Source of the DNA: Aegilops tauschii subsp. strangulata
Lineage: Eukaryota > Streptophyta > Magnoliopsida > Poales > Poaceae
Length of the DNA stretch: 64,000 bases
Direction of reading: 5' to 3'
Assembly: GCF_002575655.3 (NCBI RefSeq)
Contig: NC_053040.3
Span: 461,452,780-461,516,779 of the forward strand
Shown here: positions 45,180 through 55,104 of the stretch, in pieces
Position numbering within the stretch: position 1 is the stretch's first letter
Layout of the letters: every line of letters begins with the position of its first letter
Notes under the pieces: generated by a model
Database searches by the model: none
What the model saw: the letters and a program-made list of their open reading frames with translations, nothing else
What the model was told of the DNA's origin: nothing
Program-made: the position numbers and the translations under genes

Positions 45180-46455
45180 AAAATGGAAAGATTCATTCTC
45201 ATTATAAAAAAGGTAGAAAGGGCATGCAACATGTTTTTAATTACGGATTGGAAAGCAACCAGGTGTGAACACATTAATTTAGAGTTCCTTTTCATTTTAA
45301 TAGCCATAACTTTTGAACCAAACATCAAAATTAAGATCCGCTTTCACCGTTGGAACCGTTACGACGTGCTCTTCGAAACTAGATCTCGCATGGGTATGTT
45401 TTGATGAAATTTTTTTTTGTGCAATTTAGTACCTCGTTTTGTGCAACTGCCTAGTAGTCGATGTGCAACTAGCTGACTGTGGATGTGCAACTTTCCGCCT
45501 ACCCCGTGGATGTACAGTTTTCATTGATGTCACCTCCACCCCCTCAAACTACCCCTTCTAGTGAGATGAGCAATTTTGTCCGTTGCTCGGGCTAACTGCC
45601 TAGTAATTGCAACTTTCCGCTTGCCCGTGGATGTGCTTTCACTATTTACTGCATCCGCCAACTTTCTAGTAGTGGTTGTGCCACTTCGGATACTGGCACG
45701 GCCAACTGTCTAACGGTGATTTGCAACTTTCTCCTATACCCCCATGGATGTGTAGTTTCCCTGCTAGCATACGGTCCAAACCACCCCTGCTAGTGAGATT
45801 TGCAACTTTTGCACTCTGTCTATATGTAACTTTTCACAACCCTCATGAATGTCAATTTTTTACCATTCAACTGTCCTTGCTTGTGAGATGTGCAACTTTG
45901 TATGTTGCCCTGACCAACTACCTAGCAGAGTATGTGCAACTCTGTTTGTTACCCCCGCCAATTGAAAATACATGTCCACAAATAGGAAGGGGAAGGAGTT
46001 GCACATTGACTAATAGGCAGTTGGCTTGAACAATAGACTAAGTTGCACAAATCGCTTGCAGGAGAGGTGAGAGTAGGGTGCACCGACATTGAAAAACTAC
46101 GCATCCACGAGTAGGGAGGAGGGTTGCACAACGACTACTTCATAGTTGGTCGGTATAGTAGACTAGTTGCACATCAAAGTTGTCATGGTTGCTACTTTGC
46201 AACCTCATGAAAGTTGAATCATGCAGATCCAAAAATTGGTTTTGGAAAAAGTTGCACGATGTAGTACTAAGGTTGCACAATACAGTACTAAAGTTGCACG
46301 ATATAGCACGAAAGTTGGCATCAAAAAAATTTCGTCGAAACATGCCCATGCGGGATCTAGTTTCAAAGATCTCGTCACGAGGAATCCAATGGTGAAAACA
46401 GATCTGAATTTCGATGCATGGTTTAAAAGATATGAGTTTTTTTAAATTGAAAATC
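45180..46455. mobile_element. Long-TIR foldback element with GTGCAACT microrepeats
   Basis: About 110 bp at 45295-45405 is an inverted, diverged copy of 46325-46440. Both include the order CATGCGGGATCTAGTTTC(A/G)AAGA, then ATGG(T)GAAA..GATCT, then TTTAAAAG(A)TATG. Between them the left half is rich in GTGCAACTTT on the plus strand and the right half in AGTTGCAC, so the whole element is roughly palindromic. Long TIRs and subterminal repeats suggest a non-autonomous Mutator-like or foldback element. Outer limits may extend to about 45050 and 46670, where sequence similarity becomes weak. No target duplication was found. Confidence 0.55.
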
Positions 46456-47047
46456 CGAAGTAAATACACGTTGATCTGTTTTTTCTATTCACATGTGGTA
46501 TAAGTCTGATCGGCATTTAATGTCATCAATCACATGCAGTAAGAGACAAAACATGCCCATGCATGCATTCAATAAATGAGGAAGCCAGTGTGATATGCGG
46601 ACAAGAGCCCGCCGCTCAATTCGTCTAAATAGTGCGTAAGCACTTTTTAGATTTCAGGAATAATGAATACTAACACCCCTTTTGATTGGTTTGACCTTTC
46701 GTTGGTTGTCCTTCCCACGTAGATCAGCGGCCATCGCAGATGTATTTTTCTTCTCGGGAACTCGGTCCTGCATGTATTGATAGTAGCAAGATATCGTCTC
46801 AGCAGATCGTGTGGTGTGGAGCGGCAGTACTAGCGGCCGATCTCATTAGCTTGTGGCCCATAAAAAATTTTGTCTCTGTCTCGGACTCGGCGGATTATCC
46901 GCCGCCGCAGAACACGTCGTCAATCTTGACTGATGAATTTATTGTTGATGTGAATTTTCCACGCCAGCTCTCGTTGAACCGGAAAATTGTGAACTTCTTG
47001 ACCCCTGTGAAAGATCCCTCCAAGAATTCAACACCACCATGCGCGAG
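46456..47047. other. Element A leader region next to the primer site
   Basis: Between the foldback element and the primer site. An open frame (46740-47102) runs into the LTR and carries no domain. In element orientation this is the 5' untranslated leader where a packaging signal would be expected. Confidence 0.45.
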
Positions 47048-47065
47048 CCCCACGGTGGGCGCCAA
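47048..47065 (-). other. Primer-binding site of element A
   Basis: TTGGCGCCCACCGTGGGG on the minus strand, one base inside the 5' LTR. Identical in element B (54180-54197). Confidence 0.7.
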
Positions 47066-47066
47066 C

Positions 47067-47730
47067 TGTCGTGGAATTGTCACGGCAGACGTCCTAGGGT
47101 GAGGACTTAGTCATGAGGCCAGCGCATCTACGTAGTAGCTTGAGAGGGGTTGAGCGGAATCGAGAGACGCAGGGCGGATCAACGCACAAGACAAGGGTTT
47201 AGACAGCTTCGGGCCCCGGGAAACATCATCCGGTAATAACCCTACATGCTGTTTGAGCCTAGATCTCATTATGCTCATCAGGGAGTCACCGTAAACCGGC
47301 TCTCCTCTAATTGTGTCTAGCCCTAGAGATTATTGATTGTTGCCTGTCCCTCTTTGGGGAGCCCTGCCCCTCCTTATATATGTTGAAGGGGCGGGTTACA
47401 TGTGGAGTCCTATTAGGATTAGGACTAGTCTATCTTTAATACAAACCGGATACAAGTCCAGGTCTTAACTCCTTGTAAGGTAAATATTCCTCATGCCTTT
47501 CCTCTTAAATCGGCCCACCATAGTATGAACCGACCTTCATGAACCGCCCATTGGGCCACCAGGTCTTGTCGCTCCTCTGACCCGCCTGCCGGATTACCAA
47601 TGAATCGTAAACCGCCAGGTCCAAACGGGTCGCCAGTGAATCGTTAAGTCTCAGTCGGGTCTCAAGTAAACCGCCAAGTCCGGCCGGGTTATACTTCCGG
47701 CCGGTTTATGCCGCGGGGTATATCCCGACA
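47067..47730 (-). repeat. 5' LTR of LTR element A
   Basis: 664 bp. Contains a 17-bp duplication near its plus-strand right end (GGCCGGGTTATACTTCCGGCC) compared with the other LTR. Confidence 0.92.
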
Positions 47731-48275
47731 GTAGGCTTACAAATCGTTTCCCAATTAACCTTGCACTTCCCTCCAGAGACCTTATCCGTGCCCGCCCAAA
47801 GAAATGTGCGCTCTATCTTGTTGATGCTCTGTAGAATGGGTGGTGGCACAATGAGCGGGGTGAGGTGGTGGATGACCTGAGAGGTGAGAACCGACTTTAC
47901 AAGAGCCCCATGCCCAATGGAGGTGATATGCATACCCTCTTAAGGCACAAGCTTGTTCGCAATTTTGTTCTCCAGGTGCTGGAAGTCCACGCGTCTAAGC
48001 TACTACATAGAAAGAGGTAGCTTGAGGTATCTCGTGGGGAAAGAAGCTCGAGTGGCGGGCATGTCCGCAAGTATGGCGTCCAAATTCAAGTGCTGACACT
48101 GAATAGGCACCACAAAGCTCTTATGAAAATTTATGTGCAGCCCTGTGACATCTGCAAACCTCTACAAGATGTCAATCTGGTTTCTAGTATTAGCCCAAAT
48201 TGGCGCCACAAACATAGCCGCGTCGTCAACATAGAATGATATCCGAATAATGGTACCACCTCCTCTAATCTTGGC
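47731..48275 (-). mobile_element. LINE segment b: reverse transcriptase core
   Basis: The minus strand encodes RISFYVDDAAMFVAP (YVDD at 48233-48222), GLHINFHKSFVVPIQC, ATRASFPTRYLKLPLS, VDFQHLENKI, then ALVKSVLTSQVI and FLWAGTD..GGKCKVNWETICKP. This is the palm-to-thumb part of a plant L1-type RT. Several stops are present. Left edge GTAGG (47731-47735) is the duplication of element A, and right edge TTGGC (48271-48275) that of element B. The frame continues into segment c once element A is removed. Confidence 0.9.
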
Positions 48276-49122
48276 TATCGTGGAATTGTCACCACAGGTG
48301 TCCTAGTGTGAGGACTTAGTCATGAGGCCAACGCATCTACGAGGTAGCTTGAAGGAGTTGATCGGAATCGAGAGATGCAACACGCAAGACAAGGATTTAG
48401 ACAACTTCAGGCCCCGGAAAACATCATCCGGTAATAGCCCTACATGCTGTTTGTGGCTAGGTCTCATTATGGTCATGAGGGAGACGCTGCATAAGCCGGC
48501 TCTCCTCTAGTTGTGTCTAGCCTTAGCTATTATTTTCCCCTCCCACTTCGGGTGCCCTGCCCCTCCTTATATAAGTTGAAGGGGCGGGTTACATGTAGAG
48601 TCCAACTCGGATTAAGACTTAAACTATTCTGACTTCTCTTCATGGGCTTCTTAACGTCGTCTGCTTCATAACGTCTCGGGCTTCATAACGTCTCGGGCTT
48701 ATTAACCCCAGGCGACTCTGTCTGCTGGGTTATGACTGTCTGCCGGGTTATGACTGTCTGCCGGTTTATGATTGTCTGCCGGGTTATGATTGTCTGCCGG
48801 GTTATGACTTCCTGCCGGTTTATGATTGTCTGCCGGGTTATGATTGTCTGTCGGGTTATCATCTGACTTAACACCTGCCAGGTTATCATCTGACTTAACA
48901 CCTGCCAGGTTATCAGCTGACTTAACACCTGCCGGTTTACCGTCTGGTTTATCATCTGACTTAACTGTCAGCCGGTTTATCACCTGCCGGTTTACCGTCT
49001 GGTTTAATTGTCTATCTTAACTGTCTGCCTTAACGGTCTGCCGGTTTACCATCTGCCGATTTACCAAGTCCCAGCCAGGTTATAACTCCGGCCGGGTCAT
49101 ACCATGGGGTATATCCCCGACA
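48276..49122 (-). repeat. 3' LTR of LTR element B
   Basis: 847 bp. From about 48715 to 49010 it contains a tandem array of 19-24 bp units (TGTCTGCCGGGTTATGAT and CATCTGACTTAACACCTGCC) that element A's LTRs lack. Confidence 0.9.
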
Positions 49123-49475
49123 TTAGCCCCCAGTTTAACTTGGATTTATCCATGTTAAACTGATCCTGATCATCCTCAAGTCCTTGTTATTTCCTTCTTC
49201 TAGAAAATCTGGGTCAATAGGCCAGCTTCATAATCAATTTGTTGACATTGGTTTGTCACAGAGAAATATTATGAAGAATAATTCATTTGACTCAGCTCCC
49301 AATGCTTAAAAAATATTGGTCTTTGAAATACTCATCTGATTCTTCAGCCGGCTTAAGGATGTAGAACTTTCCGTTTTATCATTGCTAAGGTTGCCGGTTT
49401 ATAAATATTGATGGCACCGGGTTATAATCATTGTTAACATTAAGCTTGAAAGTGTAACTCCTTTATGTATATCAC

Positions 49476-50090
49476 TTGTAGCCCCCAAGTCTTAAGAAGG
49501 GAACGTAGTAAACAACTTAAGACTTGCTTCAATATGAATGCCACAAGCTTGAAGAAATCCAGGGTGCTCATCTCAGTCATTAGTCATAAACTGAGTATTC
49601 CACATATGTAGCCCCAAAGTACCGGGTTGTCATGCTTGCAGCAACCTGGGACTTGTAATTGCTTTATGCTCATAAAAACTTCAACCAGTGTAGCCCCCAA
49701 GGGCCGGGTCATTATGCAATAATGAGCAGGGACTTTGCAGACATGATTATGTACACTTGAATAGCAACGTGTAGCCCCCATCATAGGGGTTGAACCCACG
49801 TCCACAAGGTTAAGAGCTTTGTGCTTTATCAACTGAGCCATGGACCTTTCAATATAATGGATTTAACTTGTGTACCTTGAATTGTTGACATGAGCAATTG
49901 GTAGCCCCCAAGGGCCAGCTCATTATGATGTGATGAGTCGGGTCTTCAATAAGGCTAGTAAAAATGACTTTGCATTAGCCCCCAAGTGTCATGGTGCATG
50001 CGTGCAGCGACGTGAGACTTGCATATTTGATGTAATCTCAACTTGAATAATGTAGCCCCCAAGTGCCGGGCCGTAAGCCTGCAGCGACTC
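49476..50090 (-). repeat. Stem-loop array in element B
   Basis: The counterpart of 27499-28180, with TAGCCCCCAAG (or TAGCCCCAAAG) units followed by fold-back arms: CAAGTCTTAAG..CTTAAGACTTG at 49497, AAGTACCGGGTTG..CAACCTGGGACTT at 49617, AAGGGCCGGGTCATTAT..ATAATGAGCAGGGACTT, GGGCCAGCTCAT..ATGATGTGATGAGTCGGG, CAAGTGTCATG..CGTGAGACTTG and AAGTGCCGGGCCG..CGACTCGG. Changes from element A sit mostly in loops or keep pairing. Confidence 0.7.
49774..49847 (-). pseudogene. tRNA-Lys(CUU)-like sequence in element B
   Basis: The minus strand carries GCTCAGTTGATAAAGC, CAAAG-CTCTTAA-CCTTG and GTGGG-TTCAACC-CCTAT: the same D, anticodon (CTT) and T arms as at 27861-27934. It shares the same base loss before the D arm, so the capture happened once, before the two elements separated. 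The arms are almost unchanged between copies although flanking sequence has small indels. Confidence 0.75.
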
Positions 50091-51640
50091 GGAACTATTC
50101 CTTCCATTGTAGAATAAATCATATCCATCGATAAAATAATATCTATTGCGCTAAAGCGACTTTTAAAACCTCAATCATAATACTGGTTATTGATAACCAC
50201 AATAAAAATCCATCCATGTTGGCTATTAAAGATTTGAATAATATACCCAATGATTTATAAGCGCATGATTCCAATGGCGCAATCCAAATATATACTGGCG
50301 ACTTATAGTCGAAAGCCAGGCCGGGTTAATAAACACCGGTGAATTATAATCATAAAACTTTTTAAGTCTTATCAAATAAACCTCGAAAAGAAAGAATTTT
50401 CAAAAACCATACAAGAAGCGAGGCTTTTCATGGGCTGCAAGCCATTGAGTTAAACCATTTTATAAACCTTATAAGATGGACCTCACATTTAACCAATCGT
50501 CGTTTGAACTTTGACAAGTTCAGGGTCTGCATAAGATTTGACTTGTCAAACGTTCGGCGGGTCATTCCAGGATTACCTGGGCGGAGTGACTTACTTAAAA
50601 AGGCAGGATAACCCGGGGTTTTAGGTGAATACACCTGGCTTCCAAGCCTGGCTTCTATAGCCTATTACAAGGTTATAGACTCTTTGTTCTTTAGAACAAA
50701 AGAGCCCCGAAGAAATATTTTGAGCTCTGCTCAATGGGCGCCTATGTTTGAGTTTTGCTTTTGCAACAGACTCTCTTTGGTCCCTTTAACCTGGGTAGTA
50801 AGCCCCCAAGTGTTTTTGTAAACATGGCGTATAAGCCGGATCAAAAGGTAATCATAGCTTAGCTCAATAAGCCGGAAGCCCCCAAGTGATATATTTCTGA
50901 GCTGTGCTCGCCGGGTGCCTATGTATGAGTTGTGCTGTGCAACAAACTCTCTTTGGTCCCTTTAATTTTTCCTGAGAACTCGAACTTGCAAGAGATTATT
51001 CTTTTGAACAAGAAAAATTCTTAAACCGGATATTGAGAGCTTCAAAGCTTTGTGGGAGACAGCTTTCCCTTGAGCCGGATTTAAACCGGAATCCTTCTTT
51101 TTAAGCCGGAAATTTTCTGACGGCCTTTAAATTTGCACCAATATGGCGGTTTAGGGTCCTGCATTAGATAACTTTGCAAGCCGGAGTAATTGCTCTTTTA
51201 AAGAAAGCAATAAATATAAAAATATACTGGATGGATTTCACCTGATATATTAGGCCAGAAATTATCCACCGCAGAGTTGATCATCACCACGGTGAAAGTA
51301 TGTATCCCTCGAGCATCACAGCACGGACAAGCGCTAGTGCAAAAATGATGTTGGGCGCGCCCCTTATGCGATACCTTTGTAATGAATAATGGTCCTGCGA
51401 AAAAATATGACAGACCAGAGTAATTGTTCCTTTGAAAAAAACAATATTTTTTTAATAAACTTAGATGAATATCACCTGATGCATTGGGACGTCCAATTTT
51501 CTTTGCGTGGTCCAGAGTTTAACCGGGACATACGGAGGACTAGCAGCAGCTTACTACGCACCGCCTCTCTCCTGTGTATGCCTCAAGTTGCGTCGTGCAG
51601 ATTAACCGATGAACCCTAGCACTACCTCTGTAGTACCTTT
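50091..51640. other. Element B interior, non-coding
   Basis: The AT-rich continuation. It includes the empty counterpart of the Gypsy site (GATATTGAGAGCTTC at 51029-51043) and further AGCCCCCAAGTG motifs at 50800 and 50878. No coding domain. Confidence 0.6.
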
Positions 51641-53790
51641 TTTTTGAAACCAGCCCCCACTTATTTTTACACGGGCTAGTGACCCGGGATGGAGGTGCTC
51701 AGAGGCGGAGGACCCGTCCGAACGGGTCATTGAAATGCTCAGAGGCCGAGGCGACTCACGCATGACGGGGCGTCTCCAGGTAACAGGGCCCGACGCAATA
51801 CATGGCGACGCGAGATGCAGTAGTAGCGGTTCAGGCACAGCTGTGTGTCGATATAAAGCGGGGCCCAACGCGAGCAGAGCCAGCGATGCAGCGGGTTATG
51901 GCAGCAATGGCGGATTATTGCAGCATCGAGTCCATAGAAGTAACGGCAGCAGCCGGCAGTTTAACGCAGGCCACGGACGGAGCAGAGTTGGGGACGCGGC
52001 CGGTGGCTCTCATTAAAGTGAGTAGTCGGTGCGGCAGCAGCGGGTGATGCGCGTCTACCATGGTCGATCTTGATCAGCTCACGGAGGCGTTGGTGGATCC
52101 CTGGCCGGTTTAGTGTGAAAAAGGTGACTCGCGAATATCGGGGCCGGACCCCGGCAGCCCAAGGCAGAGGCCAGTCCGGTTTAACAAATGCAGGGCGGGT
52201 CACTCAGTGGCGGTTCGAGGAAGAGCACGGCTAGTCGGGGCGCGGCCATTGACTCGGCGGCGGAGATAGGCCGGCAGCTCAGAAAAAAAAACCACGGCAA
52301 AGGCGGCTCGAAGACAAGCGGATGAAGCGAGGCCGTGACCTGGGGCGACGCAGCACCACGGCGGCCGACACGGCGAAAACCAGGGCGGGGAAGAACGGGT
52401 GCGGTCTGTGGAGACCGGCTCGATGAAGAACGAGGTGCTCGAGGGTGACCCGGAGATGATGGATTCCGCGGCGGCGAGGTGAAGCACGCCAGTAACTCGC
52501 CGGTGACCCGCCACCCGTCGTCGGGTTGCAACGACGAGTGAGGCCACGAAGCAGCAGAGGCAGCTCGATGCAGCCAACCCAGGTCGGGGTCGTATCCGAC
52601 GCTTGATGTGAAGGTAGCAGCTCGGCGATTCAACGTAAGGTCGTGAGGGCGGCTCCGGGCACGGCCGTTTGACGCGTCGGCCACGGCAGAGGCAGCCCAA
52701 TGCAAAGACGATCCCGGTTCGATGCGGGCGGCACCAGTCGGCGGCTGGAATGGCTAGGCCGGGCTGCGACAGCCCGAGGCGGAGTTTAACCCAGAGCAGA
52801 GAGGCGGGCTGGCGGTTATGGTTGAAACGGCTGCGGCTCTCGGCAGCATCTCGGCGGATCAGCACGTGGCTGTGGGGGCGAGGCCGGCAACTCGTCAGAG
52901 CCGGCGCAGAATCGATGGCTCAGGAAACGGGTCACGGCGAAAAACGGCGCGGGGGAGCGACGGCGGCTCGGAGCGATAGGCGATTTGATCTAGATTGACG
53001 CCATGCCGACAATTTGAAGGTAAGCGAGGCCGAGTCCTCCGGCGACTCGAAGACGGCTGTAAGTGGTGACTTGGAACGGCCGTTGAGGCGAGGCGGCCGC
53101 CACGGCACGGGTCGCAGGCGCGAAGCTCGTGGCTGTAGAGGCGGAGGCGGTGACTCGACGCAAGCTTACGACGGGAACGGCCATCTGTAGACGCGGCGAC
53201 TGCACCCGGCGGCTCGGGTACAAAGCTGAGCGAGGGGTAGCCTCGGAACGGCGGCGACTCGTGGCGACAAGGCCGGCTCCCTCGTGTTACAGTAACTGGC
53301 GATTCAACGCTGACCGCAACAGAAGCGGCTCATTGCGCAGCAAAGGTCTCAAAGCAGAGATGAGGCGGGTCACGGCCTCGGCGGTTCAGAGGCGTAGCCA
53401 AAATAAGCTGAAGGTGGAGCAAGGCGACTCGGTCTCGGCGGATGGCAGAGGTAACTTGACGGCGAGACCGTGTCTACAACGACATCGGGGTCGCTCGACA
53501 GCGCTCAGAGCGAACTGCGGTAAAAAAACCGGCTCAACGTGGAGTAGCACGAAACTGCGCAAAATAGAGGCGAGGTGGAACCGCAACGAAAGGCGGCCGG
53601 GGCTAGCCGGAGAAGGGCGTCGAGGCCACCGGTGGCCCAGGCCACGTCCAGAGAAAGAAAGCGTTAAAGCGGAGATTGCGGGCGCGGACAATGGGGGAGT
53701 CCGGGTCATCACCGGCTCCGTTTCCGTGGCTTTGAGGCCAGCGTTTACCAACTCGCCCGTGCTGTATCAGATCGGTCAAGGAGCAAACAC
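51641..53790. other. GC-rich zone of element B with GGCGACTCG / GGCGGCTC microrepeats
   Basis: About 2.1 kb of high GC content full of short G/C triplet-rich motifs (GGCGACTCG, GGCGGCTCG, CGGCAGAGGC). Long frames occur on both strands (for example 52200-52865 minus and 53129-53803 plus), but none has a recognisable domain, and overlapping frames on both strands point to composition. A related shorter zone lies in element A at 44500-45000. Confidence 0.55.
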
Positions 53791-54179
53791 ACGACTGTTT
53801 TGATGGAAAAGATCAGCCCCACAGTTTGTCAAATAATTTAATTATTGTTGATTCCCACTGTAACAACCGCAATGATTGATGTAGCGGAAATTTCCCAGCC
53901 CGTCTTCGGCGCACTTGGCAGATTACCTAAGACTCCCACCACCAAAGCAAACAATCCGCATATTTCAGACTCGGCGGACCTCCATGGTTATCGCGGTGGC
54001 CGCAGAAAATAATGCAACTCTAACTCTCGATCTCAATCTCATGCCTGATGTGTCAAACTTTACTCATGACTATGATCATAATTCCTTGAATTTTGCCGGC
54101 TCATCTCTATCCGACGAATTGTAATCTTCTTGATCCCTGAGGTAGATCCCTCCAAGAACTTATCACCACCGTGCGCGAG

Positions 54180-54197
54180 CCCCACGGTGGGCGCCAA
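54180..54197 (-). other. Primer-binding site of element B
   Basis: TTGGCGCCCACCGTGGGG on the minus strand, as in element A. Confidence 0.7.
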
Positions 54198-54198
54198 C

Positions 54199-55030
54199 TG
54201 TCGTGGAATTGTCACGGCAGGTGTCCTAGTGTGAGGACTTAGTCGTGAGGCCAAGGCATCAACGCGGTAGCTTGAAGGGGTTGATCGAAATCGAGAGACG
54301 CAAAACGCAAGGCAAGGATTTAGACAGCTTCAGGCCCCGGGAAACATCATCCGGTAATAGCCATACATGCTGTTTGTGGCTAGGTCTCATTATGCTCACG
54401 AGGGAGACGCCGCATAAGCCGGCTCTCCTCTAGTTGTGTCTAGCCTTAGCTATTATTTTCCCCTCCCTCTTGGGGTGCCCTGCCCCTCCTTATATAACTT
54501 GAAGGGGCGGATTACATGTAGAGTCCAACTCGGATTAAGACTTAAACTATTTTGACTTCTCTTCATGGACTTCTTAACGTCTCGGGCTTCATAATGCCTC
54601 GGGCTTATTAACCCCAGGCGACTCTGTCTGCTGGGTTATGACTGTCAACCGGCCTATGACTGTCTGCCGGGTTATGACTGTCTGCCGGTTTATGATTGTC
54701 TGCCGGGTTATGATTGTCTGTCGTTTATGACTTCCTGCTGGTTTATGATTGTCTGCCGGGTTATGATTATCTGCCGCGTTATCATCTGACTTAACACCTG
54801 TCGGGTTATCATCTGACTTAACACCTGCCGGGTTATCAGCTGACTTAACACCTGCCGCTTTACCGTCTCGTTTATCATCTGACTTAACTGTCAGCCGGTT
54901 TACCATCTGGTTTAACTGTCTATCTTAATTGTCTGCCTTAACGGTCTGCCGATTTACCATCTGCCGGTTTACCAAGTCCCAGCCAGCTTATAACTCCGGC
55001 CGGGTCATACCGTGGGGTATATCCCCGACA
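54199..55030 (-). repeat. 5' LTR of LTR element B
   Basis: 832 bp with intact TG..CA ends. It has the same internal array of TGTCTGCCGGGTTATGA units (about 54620-54930) as the other LTR, with a few unit differences. Confidence 0.92.
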
Positions 55031-55100
55031 TTGGCCTTGGTTATTCAGAACGTGTGCAGTGTATTGTGGGGAAGCTTAGCGCATTGGTGACTGTCTATAT
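55031..55100 (-). mobile_element. LINE segment a: 5'-most surviving piece
   Basis: Joined to segment b across element B, the minus strand reads into the RT (..AKIRGGG..RISFYVDD). Only about 70 bp remain, so the LINE is 5'-truncated here or was cut by the next sequence. The outer limit is uncertain. Confidence 0.5.
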
Positions 55101-55104
55101 TATA

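Larger units (their letters stand above)
26382..47730 (-). mobile_element. LARD-like LTR retrotransposon A (host of the Gypsy element)
   Basis: LTRs 26382-27029 and 47067-47730 begin TGTCGTGGAATTG and end CCCGACA. The flanks are GTAGG (26377-26381 and 47731-47735). It is read on the minus strand: the primer site TTGGCGCCCACCGTGGGG abuts the right LTR (47065-47048) and the polypurine tract AACTGGGGACTAA abuts the left LTR. After removal of the 13-kb Gypsy at 29950-42966 about 8.3 kb remain, with no Gag, RT or IN that I can recognise. It must therefore have moved with proteins from elsewhere. The two LTRs differ by a 17-bp duplication and scattered, mostly transition, changes, so it is older than the nested Gypsy. 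Confidence 0.9.
48276..55030 (-). mobile_element. LARD-like LTR retrotransposon B (6.75 kb), sister of element A
   Basis: LTRs are 48276-49122 and 54199-55030, ending CCCCGACA. The flanks are TTGGC (48271-48275 and 55031-55035). The left LTR starts TATCG instead of TGTCG, one change in the terminal dinucleotide. It has the same primer site and purine tract as element A, the same interior order (stem-loops, tRNA-Lys relic) and the same orientation. No Gag or Pol is found; the right third of the interior is a GC-rich region. The LTRs are longer than those of A because of an internal repeat array. Confidence 0.9.

Noticed and set aside
52181..52865. Long minus-strand frames (174 and 221 residues) in the GC-rich block
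   Set aside because: They overlap each other in different frames, have no domain and follow base composition.
53129..53803. 224-residue plus-strand frame
   Set aside because: Arg-rich translation of GGCGACTCG-type repeats; no homology recognised and no splice or promoter context.
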